Counted from the stretch's first letter, positions 1-8,580 are shown. The stretch: DNA of 64,000 bases from JASGCL01 sp965203915 (GCA_965203915.1 OZ241918.1:930001-994000); one strand, 5' to 3'. Translations and numbers: made by a program. The notes: generated by a model not told the origin, from the sequence alone.

Positions 1-200
1 TCAACATCGCCAATAAAAATATGCCCACTGTTGATAGGCAACAAACCCAAAATGCCATAAAACAGGGTGGTTTTTCCCGCGCCATTGGGGCCCAGCAAGC
101 CGACAACTTCGCCCGCCTGCAGTGAAAGCGAAACATCGTTCACCACGGCGCGCTTGCCAATGGTTTTTTTTATATGTTCGATACGCAATATTTCTGTCAT
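1..200 (-). CDS. lptB: LPS export ABC transporter ATPase LptB (partial, C-terminus outside window)
   Basis: Only the first 66 codons are present; the gene runs off the left edge. It starts at the ATG whose complement is at 198-200. The fragment reads MTEILRIEHIKK and then has the Walker A motif GPNGAGKTT followed by LFYGILGLL, very close to the LptB pattern GPNGAGKTTTFYMIVGL. LptB is the cytoplasmic ATPase that drives LptFG to extract lipopolysaccharide from the inner membrane toward LptC-A-D. LptA and LptC, common upstream neighbours, are not found before it; the next feature upstream is a tRNA on the other strand. Another branched-chain-type ABC ATPase is possible but less likely. Confidence 0.8.
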   Translation of the reverse strand, partial: MTEILRIEHIKKTIGKRAVVNDVSLSLQAGEVVGLLGPNGAGKTTLFYGILGLLPINSGHIFIGDV

Positions 201-304
201 GATTGTTAATTATTTATCAGCCATGATTCTTGCGCTGATTCGCTGCTTGATGCAACCCATCCCGCCACAGAAACTATCTGATAATAAAAAAATGTTATTA
301 AAAC

Positions 305-333
305 TTGACATCGTTTTATGGGCGGTTTATGGG
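305..333 (+). promoter_or_regulatory. Candidate sigma-70 promoter for tRNA-Asp
   Basis: A perfect TTGACA -35 box lies at 305-310, followed after 17 bases by TATGGG at 328-333. The -10 box is weak. The tRNA begins about 88 bases further on, so a 5' leader would have to be trimmed by RNase P. Assignment is by motif and position only. Confidence 0.35.
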
Positions 334-420
334 TGAGCATAAGTGGCATAGGATACAATATTGCCATCGGGTGGGGCAAAAACCTCGTTTTTAAAACCGA
401 TGACAAGAAATATAAATGAT

Positions 421-497
421 GGTGGAGTAGTTCAGTTGGTTAGAACATCGGCCTGTCACGCCGAAGGTCGCGGGTTCGAGCCCCGTCTCCATCGCCA
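421..497 (+). tRNA. tRNA-Asp (anticodon GTC)
   Basis: This 77-nt sequence folds as a complete cloverleaf. The acceptor stem GGTGGAG pairs with CTCCATC through one G-U pair, the D-arm contains AGTTGGTTAGA, the anticodon loop is CTGTCAC (anticodon GTC) and the T-loop is TTCGAGC. The discriminator is G and the terminal CCA is encoded. It stands alone, between lptB on the other strand and rlmN. Confidence 0.97.
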
Positions 498-560
498 CTT
501 CTTTGCATAATATTTCCCCCGCCATTCCGCCGCACAAACATAAGGATTAAAACATAAGCC

Positions 561-1730
561 ATGATTGCCCCCGATGCTCCCCCTACCAAAATCAACCTGT
601 TGGGTATGAACCTGGCGCAGGTAGAAAAAATAATGTCGGATATGGGGCAGGGTAAATTTCGTGCCAAGCAACTTTATCAATGGCTTTATCAACGCTCCGC
701 CGATTCAATCGATGCCATGACCGATTTGTCAAAGGATCTGCGTGAGGAATTAAAAAAAAACTATTGCCTTATCTATCCCCATATCAACAATCACCAAGTT
801 TCCAGCGACGGCACGGAAAAATGGTTATTCTCTTTTGGCACCAACCAAGAAATAGAAACGGTGTTTATTAAAAAAAGTGGGCCATACGAAGAATCGGGAA
901 CATTATGTATTTCATCGCAAATTGGCTGCACCCTCAATTGTCATTTTTGCCACACGGGGACTCAAAATTTGGTGCGCAATTTAACGGCGGGAGAAATCTT
1001 ATCGCAAATTTTAATGGCAAAAAGGCAGGTTGGCGACACCGACCCGCAAATTCGCAAAATTACCAATATCGTTTTTATGGGTATGGGCGAACCGCTTTAT
1101 AATACCGACGAAGTTATCAAGGCGATTAAAATAATGCTCGATACCCAAGCCCTGGGGTTTTCGCGGCGCAAGGTAACGGTTTCGACATCGGGCATTGCCA
1201 CCGACATAGTGCGGGTTGGCGAAGAAACCATGGTCAATTTGGCTATATCGCTTCATGCCGCGACCGATGAATTGCGCAGCCTTATCATGCCCATCAATAA
1301 GAAATATCCGCTGCAGCAGTTAATTTCCGCGGTTCGGCAATATCCCGCTATCTATCACGCCGATATAAAATATTACGACAAACGGGGCGCGGGGCGCGGG
1401 CGGGGGGAATTGATAGGCGATTACCAAGGTCGCCGTGTAACATGGCAATATGTTATGATAAAGGACGTGAATGATAAGCCGAGCGACGCCCATGCCCTGA
1501 TAAATTTAATCAAAGATATTCCCTCGAAGATAAATATCATACCATTTAACCCATGGCAGGGGTGCGATTATGAATGTTCGAGCGAGGAAACCATCGATAT
1601 TTTTTCTGCCATCGTGCGCGGTGCGGGTTATGCGGTGCCAACGCGGCGACCCCGCGGGCGCGATATTTCGGCGGCCTGTGGGCAATTAAAGTCTGAAAGT
1701 TTGAAGATAAGGGCGTCGCAACGCCAATAA
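561..1730 (+). CDS. rlmN: Dual-specificity RNA methyltransferase RlmN
   Basis: This radical-SAM enzyme methylates C2 of A2503 in 23S rRNA, and of A37 in some tRNAs. The cluster motif CTLNCHFC supplies Cys123, Cys127 and Cys130. Cys373 in RGRDISAACGQL matches the methyl-carrying cysteine near the C-terminus of the E. coli enzyme, and GMGEP sits near residue 174. At 389 residues it is slightly long because of an Arg/Gly-rich stretch of about 23-27 residues (about 263-290) before RRVTWQYVMI, where relatives have only about five residues. The ATG at 561 has no good Shine-Dalgarno sequence. It lies between tRNA-Asp and the convergent hss gene. Confidence 0.96.
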   Translation: MIAPDAPPTKINLLGMNLAQVEKIMSDMGQGKFRAKQLYQWLYQRSADSIDAMTDLSKDLREELKKNYCLIYPHINNHQVSSDGTEKWLFSFGTNQEIETVFIKKSGPYEESGTLCISSQIGCTLNCHFCHTGTQNLVRNLTAGEILSQILMAKRQVGDTDPQIRKITNIVFMGMGEPLYNTDEVIKAIKIMLDTQALGFSRRKVTVSTSGIATDIVRVGEETMVNLAISLHAATDELRSLIMPINKKYPLQQLISAVRQYPAIYHADIKYYDKRGAGRGRGELIGDYQGRRVTWQYVMIKDVNDKPSDAHALINLIKDIPSKINIIPFNPWQGCDYECSSEETIDIFSAIVRGAGYAVPTRRPRGRDISAACGQLKSESLKIRASQRQ

Positions 1731-1757
1731 TTGATTGCTAAACCGTGGTTGAAGGAC

Positions 1758-3182
1758 TTAGCTACGAACCCGAAAGTTTTTAAATTGCCAGGGATCGTCG
1801 TCGTCTCTATCCTCGGGGAATAATTTGCGGCGATCTTTCAACGGCGTCCAGTCGCTATATTCGCCAACCATGTCGCCCAAATAGGGTAAGCAAATCGCAA
1901 GTATTTCATCAAACGGCAATTCGTCAGAATCCAAAATACCCTTGTTGGGGTTGTTGATGGCCCAAATGATTCCCGCCAAAACGGGGGAGGTTACTTGCAA
2001 ACTGGTGGCACTGTTATGGGGGGCCAAATCACGCGCTTGATGAATGGATAGATGCGACCCATACCAATAGGAAGTTTTTTTATGCCCCATCAGCAACACA
2101 CCCAATTCATCCACGCCGTCAACAATTTCATCGCCAATCAGCCGTTGCGTCGGTTGCAATTCAAAATTACGCCCCGCCAATTCATGAAGCGATAGCACAG
2201 CAGCGTCGCAAGGGTGGTAAGCGTAATGCACGGTGGGACGATAGAGTTTACCATCGACCTTACCCGAAAAATAATCGGCGATGGAGATAGATTCGTTGTG
2301 GGTGATAATCCAGCCTTGGTAAGGACCTTCATCGGGAGTCCAAGAGCGGCATTGCGTTATCGCCCCTGGCTGGTTGAGGTAGATGGCGGCCCCGCCACCA
2401 AATGTATGTTGTTCGGCATCGGCGGGTATTTCTTTTTCATGGCTGCCCCAACCCAATTCGGCTGGCTGGCAACCTTCGGAATGGAATCCATCGATGCTCC
2501 AGGTGTTAACAAATTCGTCGCGCATTTTGGGTTTCGCGCTATATTGCGTGTCGCGTTCGGCAATATGGATAACCTTAACCCCCAAGTTGCTGGCTAATTC
2601 AACCCATTCTTGTTTGGTTTGCGGCACCGCGGTGTTGTGGCCAGTATCCTTGGCAACATTGATAAGGGCTTGTTTAACAAAATGGCTTACCACCCCAGGA
2701 TTCGCGCCATGGGCGATGATGGCGGTTGGGTTGTTGGCTTGGCTACCATGTTCTTTTTTTTGCCATTCGGTCCGCTTGGCAAGGGCCGATTCGCGCAAAG
2801 CATAATTGCTACGTTGCGATGCCGAAAGTTTGGTGTCGGTATAAAAACCAACCCATGGCTCGATGCAGGTATCGATATACAAGACATTATGTTCGTGGCA
2901 CCATTCGATGAGGGCCACCGAGCTAACATCGACGCTGAGGTTGATAAGAAAATCGCCAGCGGTGAGATGTTCTTCTAATATAGATTTATAATTATCGCGG
3001 GTTAGGGGATTGACGATATGAGGAATTTTATAATGTTGGGCGATGGTTACATTGCGGGTGTCGGCGGTTATAACCTTGATATGTGGGCTATGGAAATGTT
3101 TAAACAACATCGGCAACAGGCCAGTGGCGATGGAGCCAAAACCCAAAATAACAAATTTGCCACTGTAATTTATATTTTCCAT
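1758..3182 (-). CDS. hss: Homospermidine synthase
   Basis: The enzyme makes sym-homospermidine from putrescine (or putrescine plus spermidine) with NAD+ as prosthetic group, in the cytoplasm. The 474-residue length is normal for the bacterial family. The N-terminus has a Rossmann motif, VILGFGSIATG (residues 11-21). Other family features are HGANPGVVSHF in the middle and GEYSDWTPL near the C-terminus, which ends in an Asp-rich tail. The start is the ATG at 3182. It converges on rlmN, 27 bases from its stop. The likely putrescine supplier, an ornithine decarboxylase, is encoded about 27 kb away at 29525-30679. Confidence 0.93.
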   Translation of the reverse strand: MENINYSGKFVILGFGSIATGLLPMLFKHFHSPHIKVITADTRNVTIAQHYKIPHIVNPLTRDNYKSILEEHLTAGDFLINLSVDVSSVALIEWCHEHNVLYIDTCIEPWVGFYTDTKLSASQRSNYALRESALAKRTEWQKKEHGSQANNPTAIIAHGANPGVVSHFVKQALINVAKDTGHNTAVPQTKQEWVELASNLGVKVIHIAERDTQYSAKPKMRDEFVNTWSIDGFHSEGCQPAELGWGSHEKEIPADAEQHTFGGGAAIYLNQPGAITQCRSWTPDEGPYQGWIITHNESISIADYFSGKVDGKLYRPTVHYAYHPCDAAVLSLHELAGRNFELQPTQRLIGDEIVDGVDELGVLLMGHKKTSYWYGSHLSIHQARDLAPHNSATSLQVTSPVLAGIIWAINNPNKGILDSDELPFDEILAICLPYLGDMVGEYSDWTPLKDRRKLFPEDRDDDDPWQFKNFRVRS

Positions 3183-3241
3183 TATTTATCCTCCATCATT
3201 TATATTTTTTTATAATAAAACCTTAACAATAAAATTTTTTT

Positions 3242-3296
3242 TTGACAAGTTTTTTTTATAACGTAGTTTGATTTTTGGCATGATTTTTGCTATTTT
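3242..3296 (+). promoter_or_regulatory. Candidate promoters for the outer-membrane protein gene
   Basis: Two overlapping sigma-70-like arrangements are visible. The first is TTGACA (3242-3247), 16 bases, then TAGTTT (3264-3269). The second is TTGATT (3268-3273), 17 bases, then TATTTT (3291-3296). The second would start transcription only about 9 bases before the ATG at 3312, giving an almost leaderless mRNA. Which one is used cannot be told from sequence. Confidence 0.45.
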
Positions 3297-3311
3297 TATC
3301 ATATAAATAAA

Positions 3312-4097
3312 ATGTCTCAAAAACAAAAATTTCTTTCAGGTTTTTCAACTTTTGCGTGGTTGCGGAGGGTAGGAGTTGTCGCGGGCGTCCTCGCCTTGGC
3401 TTATACTGCCAATGTCAGCCATGCTCAAACCGCCGAGGATTTTGGTTATGGCAGCAAGGTTTTCGCCAAAAAAAATCCTATTTGGTATCATGTTCGCTTG
3501 GATGGCGGGATTATTATCCCTAGCGAAGCCAAGATAGTTCGCGGCGGCTCCGCCGATACGTTGGTTCCTGATAAGGCTGGGTGGGACGTTGGTCTTTCGT
3601 TTGGTGGATCTTTTAACCATGGTTCTATAGCGCAAATTGATTTAACGGGGGTGGTGAGCTACGCCCGTTGGTATGGGACCATCGCGCCAGGGGCTAACGC
3701 TGCGGGTATCAGCCAGGGTAACAAAATTTTATTAGAGGGCACCCAAGCCCTTGTTGAGGCTAATTGGCGGCCGTTGGTATCGACCAAGGGCTTTATATCT
3801 CCATTTTTGGGGGTTGGTTTGGGTTTAAATATCATTTCATGGTTAAATCAAAATATTGAACAAACGGCTGGTTATAAAAGATCGTCGGTCGGGGCAACGG
3901 GTTTATTCCAAATCGGCACGGGGTTTGATTGGTTTTTCGCCACCAATTGGGCGATTGGCGTTAAATATAATTATTGGATACCATTCGGCAATTCTATCGA
4001 AGTGGGAAATTTGGTAACGGGCGGTGATGCCAATCCTATCCTTTATACCCCGAGCAATACCCATGTGGTTAATTTTGTTATGAGCGCGTCCTTCTAA
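3312..4097 (+). CDS. Outer-membrane beta-barrel protein (OmpA/OmpW-like porin fold)
   Basis: I do not recognise a named family. The 261-residue protein starts with a long signal peptide: basic residues, a hydrophobic stretch VGVVAGVLALAYTA, and a likely cut after SHA at about residue 38. The mature part alternates polar and aromatic or hydrophobic residues in strand-like segments, has Gly-rich turns and ends in Phe (VNFVMSASF), the usual C-terminal signal for BamA-dependent insertion. FLGVGLGLNIISW and GTGFDWFFATNWAIGVKYNYW look like paired strands of an eight-stranded barrel. It has its own strong-looking promoter and no partner gene. Porin, adhesin or structural protein are all possible. 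Confidence 0.75.
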   Translation: MSQKQKFLSGFSTFAWLRRVGVVAGVLALAYTANVSHAQTAEDFGYGSKVFAKKNPIWYHVRLDGGIIIPSEAKIVRGGSADTLVPDKAGWDVGLSFGGSFNHGSIAQIDLTGVVSYARWYGTIAPGANAAGISQGNKILLEGTQALVEANWRPLVSTKGFISPFLGVGLGLNIISWLNQNIEQTAGYKRSSVGATGLFQIGTGFDWFFATNWAIGVKYNYWIPFGNSIEVGNLVTGGDANPILYTPSNTHVVNFVMSASF

Positions 4098-4173
4098 AAT
4101 TCATGATAATACTTGTCTTTGTTATTATTTTTGCCTTAGTATTTTTGTCTTACCTTTCATAAATTTTATGCTA

Positions 4174-4206
4174 GGCATCACCCCCAGCTTGGTGACGGGG
4201 CTTTAT
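4174..4206. terminator. Terminator-like hairpin between convergent genes
   Basis: Between the outer-membrane protein gene and xerC, TCACC (4178-4182) can pair with GGTGA (4191-4195), or CCCC (4182-4185) with GGGG (4197-4200). A short T-rich stretch follows on the plus strand. The stems are short, so this is only a possible terminator. Confidence 0.3.
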
Positions 4207-4218
4207 ATGTTATCTTAT

Positions 4219-5208
4219 TTATTTGCGCGGGTGGGAATTATTGTAAAGCCGTTGCAGGCTAGCAATATCCATTTTGGTATAACGCGCGGTTGATGTCAGG
4301 GATTGATGGCCTAACAATTCTTGTATCGTCCTCAAGTCGCCACCAGCCTGCAACAGGTGGGTTGCGAAACTATGCCGCAAAGCATGGGGTGTCGCGCCAG
4401 GTGGCAAATGCAATTTGCTTTGCAAATTTTTCATCAGCAATTGAATAATTCTGGGGGATAATGCTCCGCCCTGCGTCCCCCTAAAAAAAATATCCTCGGA
4501 TGTTAACGGAAAGGGCAGGAGGCTTTGGTAATTTTCTAAATAATCCATCACCAGCGGCAACACCACCACCACCCTGTCCTTATTACCCTTACCCCTTATG
4601 GTAAGGGTTTGGTTGTTGCCTTTTAAGTGGGTGTAATCAGCCATGGTTAGGTTGAGGGCTTCCATCAAACGCAACCCCGCCCCATAGAGCAAGCCAATGA
4701 TTCCCAAGTTGCGCCAATCGACCCATGATAATGATTTGTCCACTGGCGCAGTATTGTCATGAGCGGCGGTTTTGGTTGGATGGCTTAGGTAATCAAGGAT
4801 ATTGCCACAATCGGCAATATCAAGCGCGCGTGGTAAGGCGGTGGGAAGTTTGGGGGTGCGAACATGCTGAATAGCCTGGTTATCAAGCTTATTATTTTTT
4901 TTTAAATAACCCAAAAAACCGCGTAGCGCAGACAGGGCGCGCGCGGTTGATGTTTTTTTTAATTCCAGGTCGTTGTGGCGATAATAAAGCCAGGAGCGAA
5001 AATCTTGCAAAGATAATTTTTCTACATCTGCAAAACTTGGCTGGTCGCCCAGGTGCTTGGTTAAAAAAACAATGAAGCCAGCGATATCATGTTTGTAGGA
5101 TTGCAGGGTATTGTCGCCATAACCTTTTTCTACCTGCAAAGAAGCGAGCCAATCTTGACATGCCTGTTGCAACGCGCTGTTAGATTCTATAGTCATTTTA
5201 TCAACCAT
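4219..5208 (-). CDS. xerC: Tyrosine recombinase XerC
   Basis: XerC acts with XerD at dif sites to resolve chromosome dimers at division. The protein is 329 residues: an N-terminal SAM-like core-binding domain (about 11-105) and a C-terminal catalytic domain. All catalytic residues are visible: Arg180 (GAGLR), Lys207 (RGKGNKDR), His275 and Arg278 (HALRH), His301 (LLGHQS) and the nucleophile Tyr310 (ARYTK). No integrase-type accessory genes or att-like repeats lie nearby, so a housekeeping Xer is favoured over a mobile-element integrase. XerC versus XerD is called on overall resemblance. It is divergent from mdh. Confidence 0.88.
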   Translation of the reverse strand: MVDKMTIESNSALQQACQDWLASLQVEKGYGDNTLQSYKHDIAGFIVFLTKHLGDQPSFADVEKLSLQDFRSWLYYRHNDLELKKTSTARALSALRGFLGYLKKNNKLDNQAIQHVRTPKLPTALPRALDIADCGNILDYLSHPTKTAAHDNTAPVDKSLSWVDWRNLGIIGLLYGAGLRLMEALNLTMADYTHLKGNNQTLTIRGKGNKDRVVVVLPLVMDYLENYQSLLPFPLTSEDIFFRGTQGGALSPRIIQLLMKNLQSKLHLPPGATPHALRHSFATHLLQAGGDLRTIQELLGHQSLTSTARYTKMDIASLQRLYNNSHPRK

Positions 5209-5327
5209 GATTTATTTTATCATGATTCTGTTTAGCATAATAGCGATTGATTTTGTGAGGCAGTTGGGGTAGTTTTTTATTGTGGTTTTTTGCCAGGGAT
5301 ATGATTGGGATGTGATGTCCCATGTGG

Positions 5328-5356
5328 TTGATTGAGGAAAAAAAGAATTTTATATT
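5328..5356 (+). promoter_or_regulatory. Candidate sigma-70 promoter for mdh
   Basis: TTGATT (5328-5333) is followed after exactly 17 bases by TATATT (5351-5356). Transcription would start near 5363, only about 8 bases before the mdh ATG at 5371. There is no Shine-Dalgarno sequence, so the mRNA may be leaderless or nearly so. Confidence 0.5.
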
Positions 5357-5370
5357 ATAAACAATAGCAG

Positions 5371-6333
5371 ATGAAAAAAAGAAACAAAATTGCATTGATT
5401 GGCGCTGGCAATATTGGCGGCACCCTGGCCCTGTTGCTGGGGTTAAAAAATTTGGGTGATATTGTTTTGTTCGATGTGATGGAAGGCATCCCCCAAGGCA
5501 AGGCCTTAGACCTGGCCCAGGCCGCGCCCTTGCTGGGCATGACTCAACAATTTTCGGGAACCAATAATTATGATGACCTTACCGATAGCGACGTGGTTAT
5601 TGTGACCGCGGGGTCGCCGCGTAAGCCAGGGATGAGTCGCGATGATTTGATAGGCGTCAATGCCGCGGTGATGGCGGCGGTGGGTAAGGGGTTAAAAAAT
5701 ATTTGCCCCGATGCCTTTGTTATTTGTATCACCAACCCGCTTGATGTCATGGTGGGGAAATTGCAACGCTCTTTGGGCTTCCCCACCCATAAAGTGGTGG
5801 GCATGGCGGGCATGTTGGATTCGGCGCGCTTTCGTTATTTTTTATCGGCAGCAACCGAGATAGCGGTTGCCGATATTGACGCCATGGTGCTGGGCGGTCA
5901 TGGGGATTTGATGGTGCCCATGGCGTCTTGCGTTGCTATCAATGGTATGGATCTGCCCAGCGCGGTGGGGCAGGGGTTGATTAAACAAGATAAGGTCGAT
6001 GCCATCATCACCCGTACCCGCAATGGCGGCGCCGAAATTGTGAATTTGTTAAAAACGGGTTCGGCTTTTTACGCGCCCGCCGCATCGGCGGTGGCGATGG
6101 CCGAAAGTTATTTGCTTGATAAAAAATCCTTGATGCCCTGCGCCGCCTACTGCAAAGGGCAGTATGGGTTGGAGGGGATCTACGTCGGCGTGCCCGTTAT
6201 CATAGGTAAGAATGGCATAGAAAAAATTATTGAGGTCGCCATGAATGCCGAAGAAAAGAAAAATTTTGATACATCGGTGCAGGCAGTGCGCGATTTAGAA
6301 AAAGTACTGGCGGATTTAGAAAACCATGGTTAA
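5371..6333 (+). CDS. mdh: Malate dehydrogenase
   Basis: This NAD-dependent cytoplasmic enzyme oxidises malate to oxaloacetate in the TCA cycle. It is 320 residues, of the LDH-like type usual in alphaproteobacteria. The N-terminal Rossmann motif is IGAGNIGGTLA. The substrate-loop arginines lie in SPRKPGMSRDDL, the aspartate of the catalytic pair in GMLDSARFR, and the catalytic His near residue 177 in LGGHGDLMVP. It opens the plus-strand run mdh-sucC-sucD-sucA-sucB, with sucC starting 36 bases after its stop. Confidence 0.97.
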   Translation: MKKRNKIALIGAGNIGGTLALLLGLKNLGDIVLFDVMEGIPQGKALDLAQAAPLLGMTQQFSGTNNYDDLTDSDVVIVTAGSPRKPGMSRDDLIGVNAAVMAAVGKGLKNICPDAFVICITNPLDVMVGKLQRSLGFPTHKVVGMAGMLDSARFRYFLSAATEIAVADIDAMVLGGHGDLMVPMASCVAINGMDLPSAVGQGLIKQDKVDAIITRTRNGGAEIVNLLKTGSAFYAPAASAVAMAESYLLDKKSLMPCAAYCKGQYGLEGIYVGVPVIIGKNGIEKIIEVAMNAEEKKNFDTSVQAVRDLEKVLADLENHG

Positions 6334-6369
6334 CCCCTTTTATTCCCTATTGCGCTCATTTATAAATTT

Positions 6370-7572
6370 ATGAATATTCATGAATATCAGGGCAAGGAAA
6401 TATTAAAAGCTTATGGCTTGCCCGTGCCGCATGGTGTCGCGGTAAGAAGCCTGGATGAGGTAGAAAAAGCCACCGCAGCATTACAAAAAACGGCAGGAAA
6501 TACAATATTCGTTGTGAAGGCGCAGATCCATGCTGGCGGCAGGGGCGCGGGGCATTTTAAAGGACAAGAGAATGAAAAAGGCGGGGTGCGTGTTGTCAAA
6601 ACAAGCGTGGAGGTGATGAAAAACGCCGAGGCCATGCTGCATCATACCCTGATGACCAAGCAAACTGGCGCGTTGGGCAAAGAAGTTAAGTGTTTGTATA
6701 TCGAGGAGGGAGCCGACATCAAGGCGGAATTTTACCTCAGCCTGCTGATTGACCGCGCCTTGGCAACGCCGATTTTTGTGCTGTCGCCAGCGGGCGGCAT
6801 GAATATAGAGGAGGTTGCAGAAAAAACACCCGAAAAAATTTTCAAAATCCCCTTGGCTATCAATCAAACCATCGATAGCACCATGGCGGCGCAGGCGGCT
6901 AAGAACTTGGGTTTGCCTTCCTCGGTCATTGGCGATATGGAAAAAATAATGGGCGGTTTGTTCAAAGCCTTCGTAGAAAAAGATTGTTCCTTGATAGAAA
7001 TCAACCCATTGATTTTAACCCAAGATAATCGGTTGGTATTGCTTGATGCAAAAATAAGTTTCGATGACAATGGATTATTCAGGCACCCCGATATAGAAAA
7101 ATTGCGCGATGCCGCCGAAGAAGAACCGATGGAACGCGAAGCCGCCAAGCATGACCTGAGTTATATCAAGCTGGATGGTAACATAGGTTGCATGGTGAAT
7201 GGCGCGGGGCTTGCCATGGCGACATTGGATATTATTAAGCAGGAAGGGGCATCGCCCGCCAATTTTTTAGATGTCGGCGGTGGCGCCACCGAGGAACGAG
7301 TCAAGAAAGCCTTCGAAATTATTTTGTCGGATAAAAATGTAAAGGGCATATTGGTTAATATCTTTGGCGGGATTATGCGGTGCGATATTATTGCCAAAGG
7401 CATTATCAACGCGTTGCAGGGGATGAAGAATTTGCATTTGCCGTTGGTGGTGAGGTTGGAGGGAACCAATGTCGAGCTAGGAAAAAAACTATTACAAGAT
7501 TCGGGCTTGCCGATTATTACCGCAAGCGACCTGGGCGATGCCGCAAAAAAAATTGTAACCGCAATAAAATAA
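6370..7572 (+). CDS. sucC: Succinyl-CoA synthetase beta subunit (ADP-forming)
   Basis: SucC binds the nucleotide and, with SucD, converts succinyl-CoA to succinate with substrate-level phosphorylation. The 400-residue length is normal. It begins MNIHEYQGKEILKAYG, the family N-terminus. An ATP-grasp domain fills the first half, with VKAQIHAGGRGAG and IEINPL. The C-terminal flavodoxin-like part contains FLDVGGGA and ILVNIFGGIMRCD, the phosphohistidine-binding loop. There is no clear ribosome-binding site before the ATG. It is followed after 9 bases by sucD. Confidence 0.98.
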   Translation: MNIHEYQGKEILKAYGLPVPHGVAVRSLDEVEKATAALQKTAGNTIFVVKAQIHAGGRGAGHFKGQENEKGGVRVVKTSVEVMKNAEAMLHHTLMTKQTGALGKEVKCLYIEEGADIKAEFYLSLLIDRALATPIFVLSPAGGMNIEEVAEKTPEKIFKIPLAINQTIDSTMAAQAAKNLGLPSSVIGDMEKIMGGLFKAFVEKDCSLIEINPLILTQDNRLVLLDAKISFDDNGLFRHPDIEKLRDAAEEEPMEREAAKHDLSYIKLDGNIGCMVNGAGLAMATLDIIKQEGASPANFLDVGGGATEERVKKAFEIILSDKNVKGILVNIFGGIMRCDIIAKGIINALQGMKNLHLPLVVRLEGTNVELGKKLLQDSGLPIITASDLGDAAKKIVTAIK

Positions 7573-7581
7573 AGAAAAAAA

Positions 7582-8457
7582 ATGTCTATATTGGTTGATA
7601 AAAACACAAAAGTAATATGCCAGGGCCTAACGGGGTTGCAGGGGTCGTTCCATACCGAGCAAGCCATGCAATATGGCACCAAGATGGTCGGTGGCGTGGT
7701 GCCAAAGAAGGGCGGGCAAAGTCATTTAGGGTTACCCGTTTTTAATAGCGTGGCGGAAGCAAAAGAAAAAACTGGTTGCGAGGCCTCGGTCATTTATGTG
7801 CCGCCCGCTTTTGCCGCGGCGGCAATTATCGAAGCCATCGATGCCGATGTAAGGTTGGTGGTTTGCATTACCGAAGGCATCCCAACACTCGATATGGTCA
7901 GGGTGAAAGAAAAACTGAAGACCAGCAAAACAATTTTGTTGGGACCCAATTGCCCAGGAGTCATTACGCCAGGCCAATGCAAAATTGGCATCATGCCTGG
8001 CTTTATTCATCGACCGGGCAAGGTTGGGGTTGTTTCGCGTTCGGGTACTTTAACCTACGAAGCCGTGTGGCAAACCACCCAAGCGGGGCTGGGGCAATCC
8101 AGCTGTGTCGGGATTGGCGGCGACCCCGTGCATGGTTTAAGTTTTATTGATTGTTTAGAAATGTTTTTGGCTGATAAAGATACCGATGCCATTGTTATGA
8201 TAGGTGAAATAGGCGGCGGCGAAGAAGAGGAGGCGGCTGCATTTTATAAAAGATCCAAGGTTAAAAAACCCATGGTCGGATTCATCGCGGGGTTATCAGC
8301 TCCCGCGGGTAAACGCATGGGGCATGCGGGTGCTATCGTGGCGGGGGGTATGGGAACCGCCGCGTCAAAAATTGAAGCCCTGCGTTCGGCGGGTATTGCC
8401 GTGGCGCCCGCCCCGCATTTGATGGGGCAAACCATGGTTTCCCTTTTGAATAAATAA
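7582..8457 (+). CDS. sucD: Succinyl-CoA synthetase alpha subunit
   Basis: SucD binds CoA and carries the phosphorylated histidine. The 291 residues include the CoA-binding Rossmann domain (QGLTGLQGSFHTEQA near the N-terminus), GPNCPGVITPG, VSRSGTLTYEA and the active His near residue 248 in GKRMGHAGAIVAGG. It lies 9 bases after sucC and is probably co-transcribed and made in equal amounts. A 147-base gap with its own promoter-like sequence separates it from sucA. Confidence 0.98.
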   Translation: MSILVDKNTKVICQGLTGLQGSFHTEQAMQYGTKMVGGVVPKKGGQSHLGLPVFNSVAEAKEKTGCEASVIYVPPAFAAAAIIEAIDADVRLVVCITEGIPTLDMVRVKEKLKTSKTILLGPNCPGVITPGQCKIGIMPGFIHRPGKVGVVSRSGTLTYEAVWQTTQAGLGQSSCVGIGGDPVHGLSFIDCLEMFLADKDTDAIVMIGEIGGGEEEEAAAFYKRSKVKKPMVGFIAGLSAPAGKRMGHAGAIVAGGMGTAASKIEALRSAGIAVAPAPHLMGQTMVSLLNK

Positions 8458-8504
8458 ATGTTATAATGGGCAACGCCGCAAAAACTTTGCGCAATCCTAC
8501 CTTT

Positions 8505-8533
8505 TTGGTGCAATTTATCAAGAAATATACAAT
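8505..8533 (+). promoter_or_regulatory. Candidate internal promoter for sucAB
   Basis: In the 147-base sucD-sucA gap, TTGGTG (8505-8510) is followed after 17 bases by TACAAT (8528-8533). It would give a leader of about 65 bases before the sucA ATG and let sucAB be transcribed apart from mdh-sucCD. Confidence 0.4.
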
Positions 8534-8580
8534 GTAAAAAAGAAGATTACATGAAGAATAATTTCAAATTAAGCAATTGA

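Noticed and set aside
206..406. 66-residue frame upstream of lptB on the same strand, considered as lptA
   Set aside because: No signal peptide or OstA-domain pattern; composition looks random and it overlaps a promoter-like region for tRNA-Asp.
4219..5208. Possibility that xerC is a phage or island integrase
   Set aside because: Housekeeping-type length and motifs, no adjacent tRNA, att-like repeat or mobile genes.
7161..7682. 173-residue frame on the minus strand
   Set aside because: It lies fully opposite sucC and the sucD start, which are certain genes; no motif or start signal of its own.
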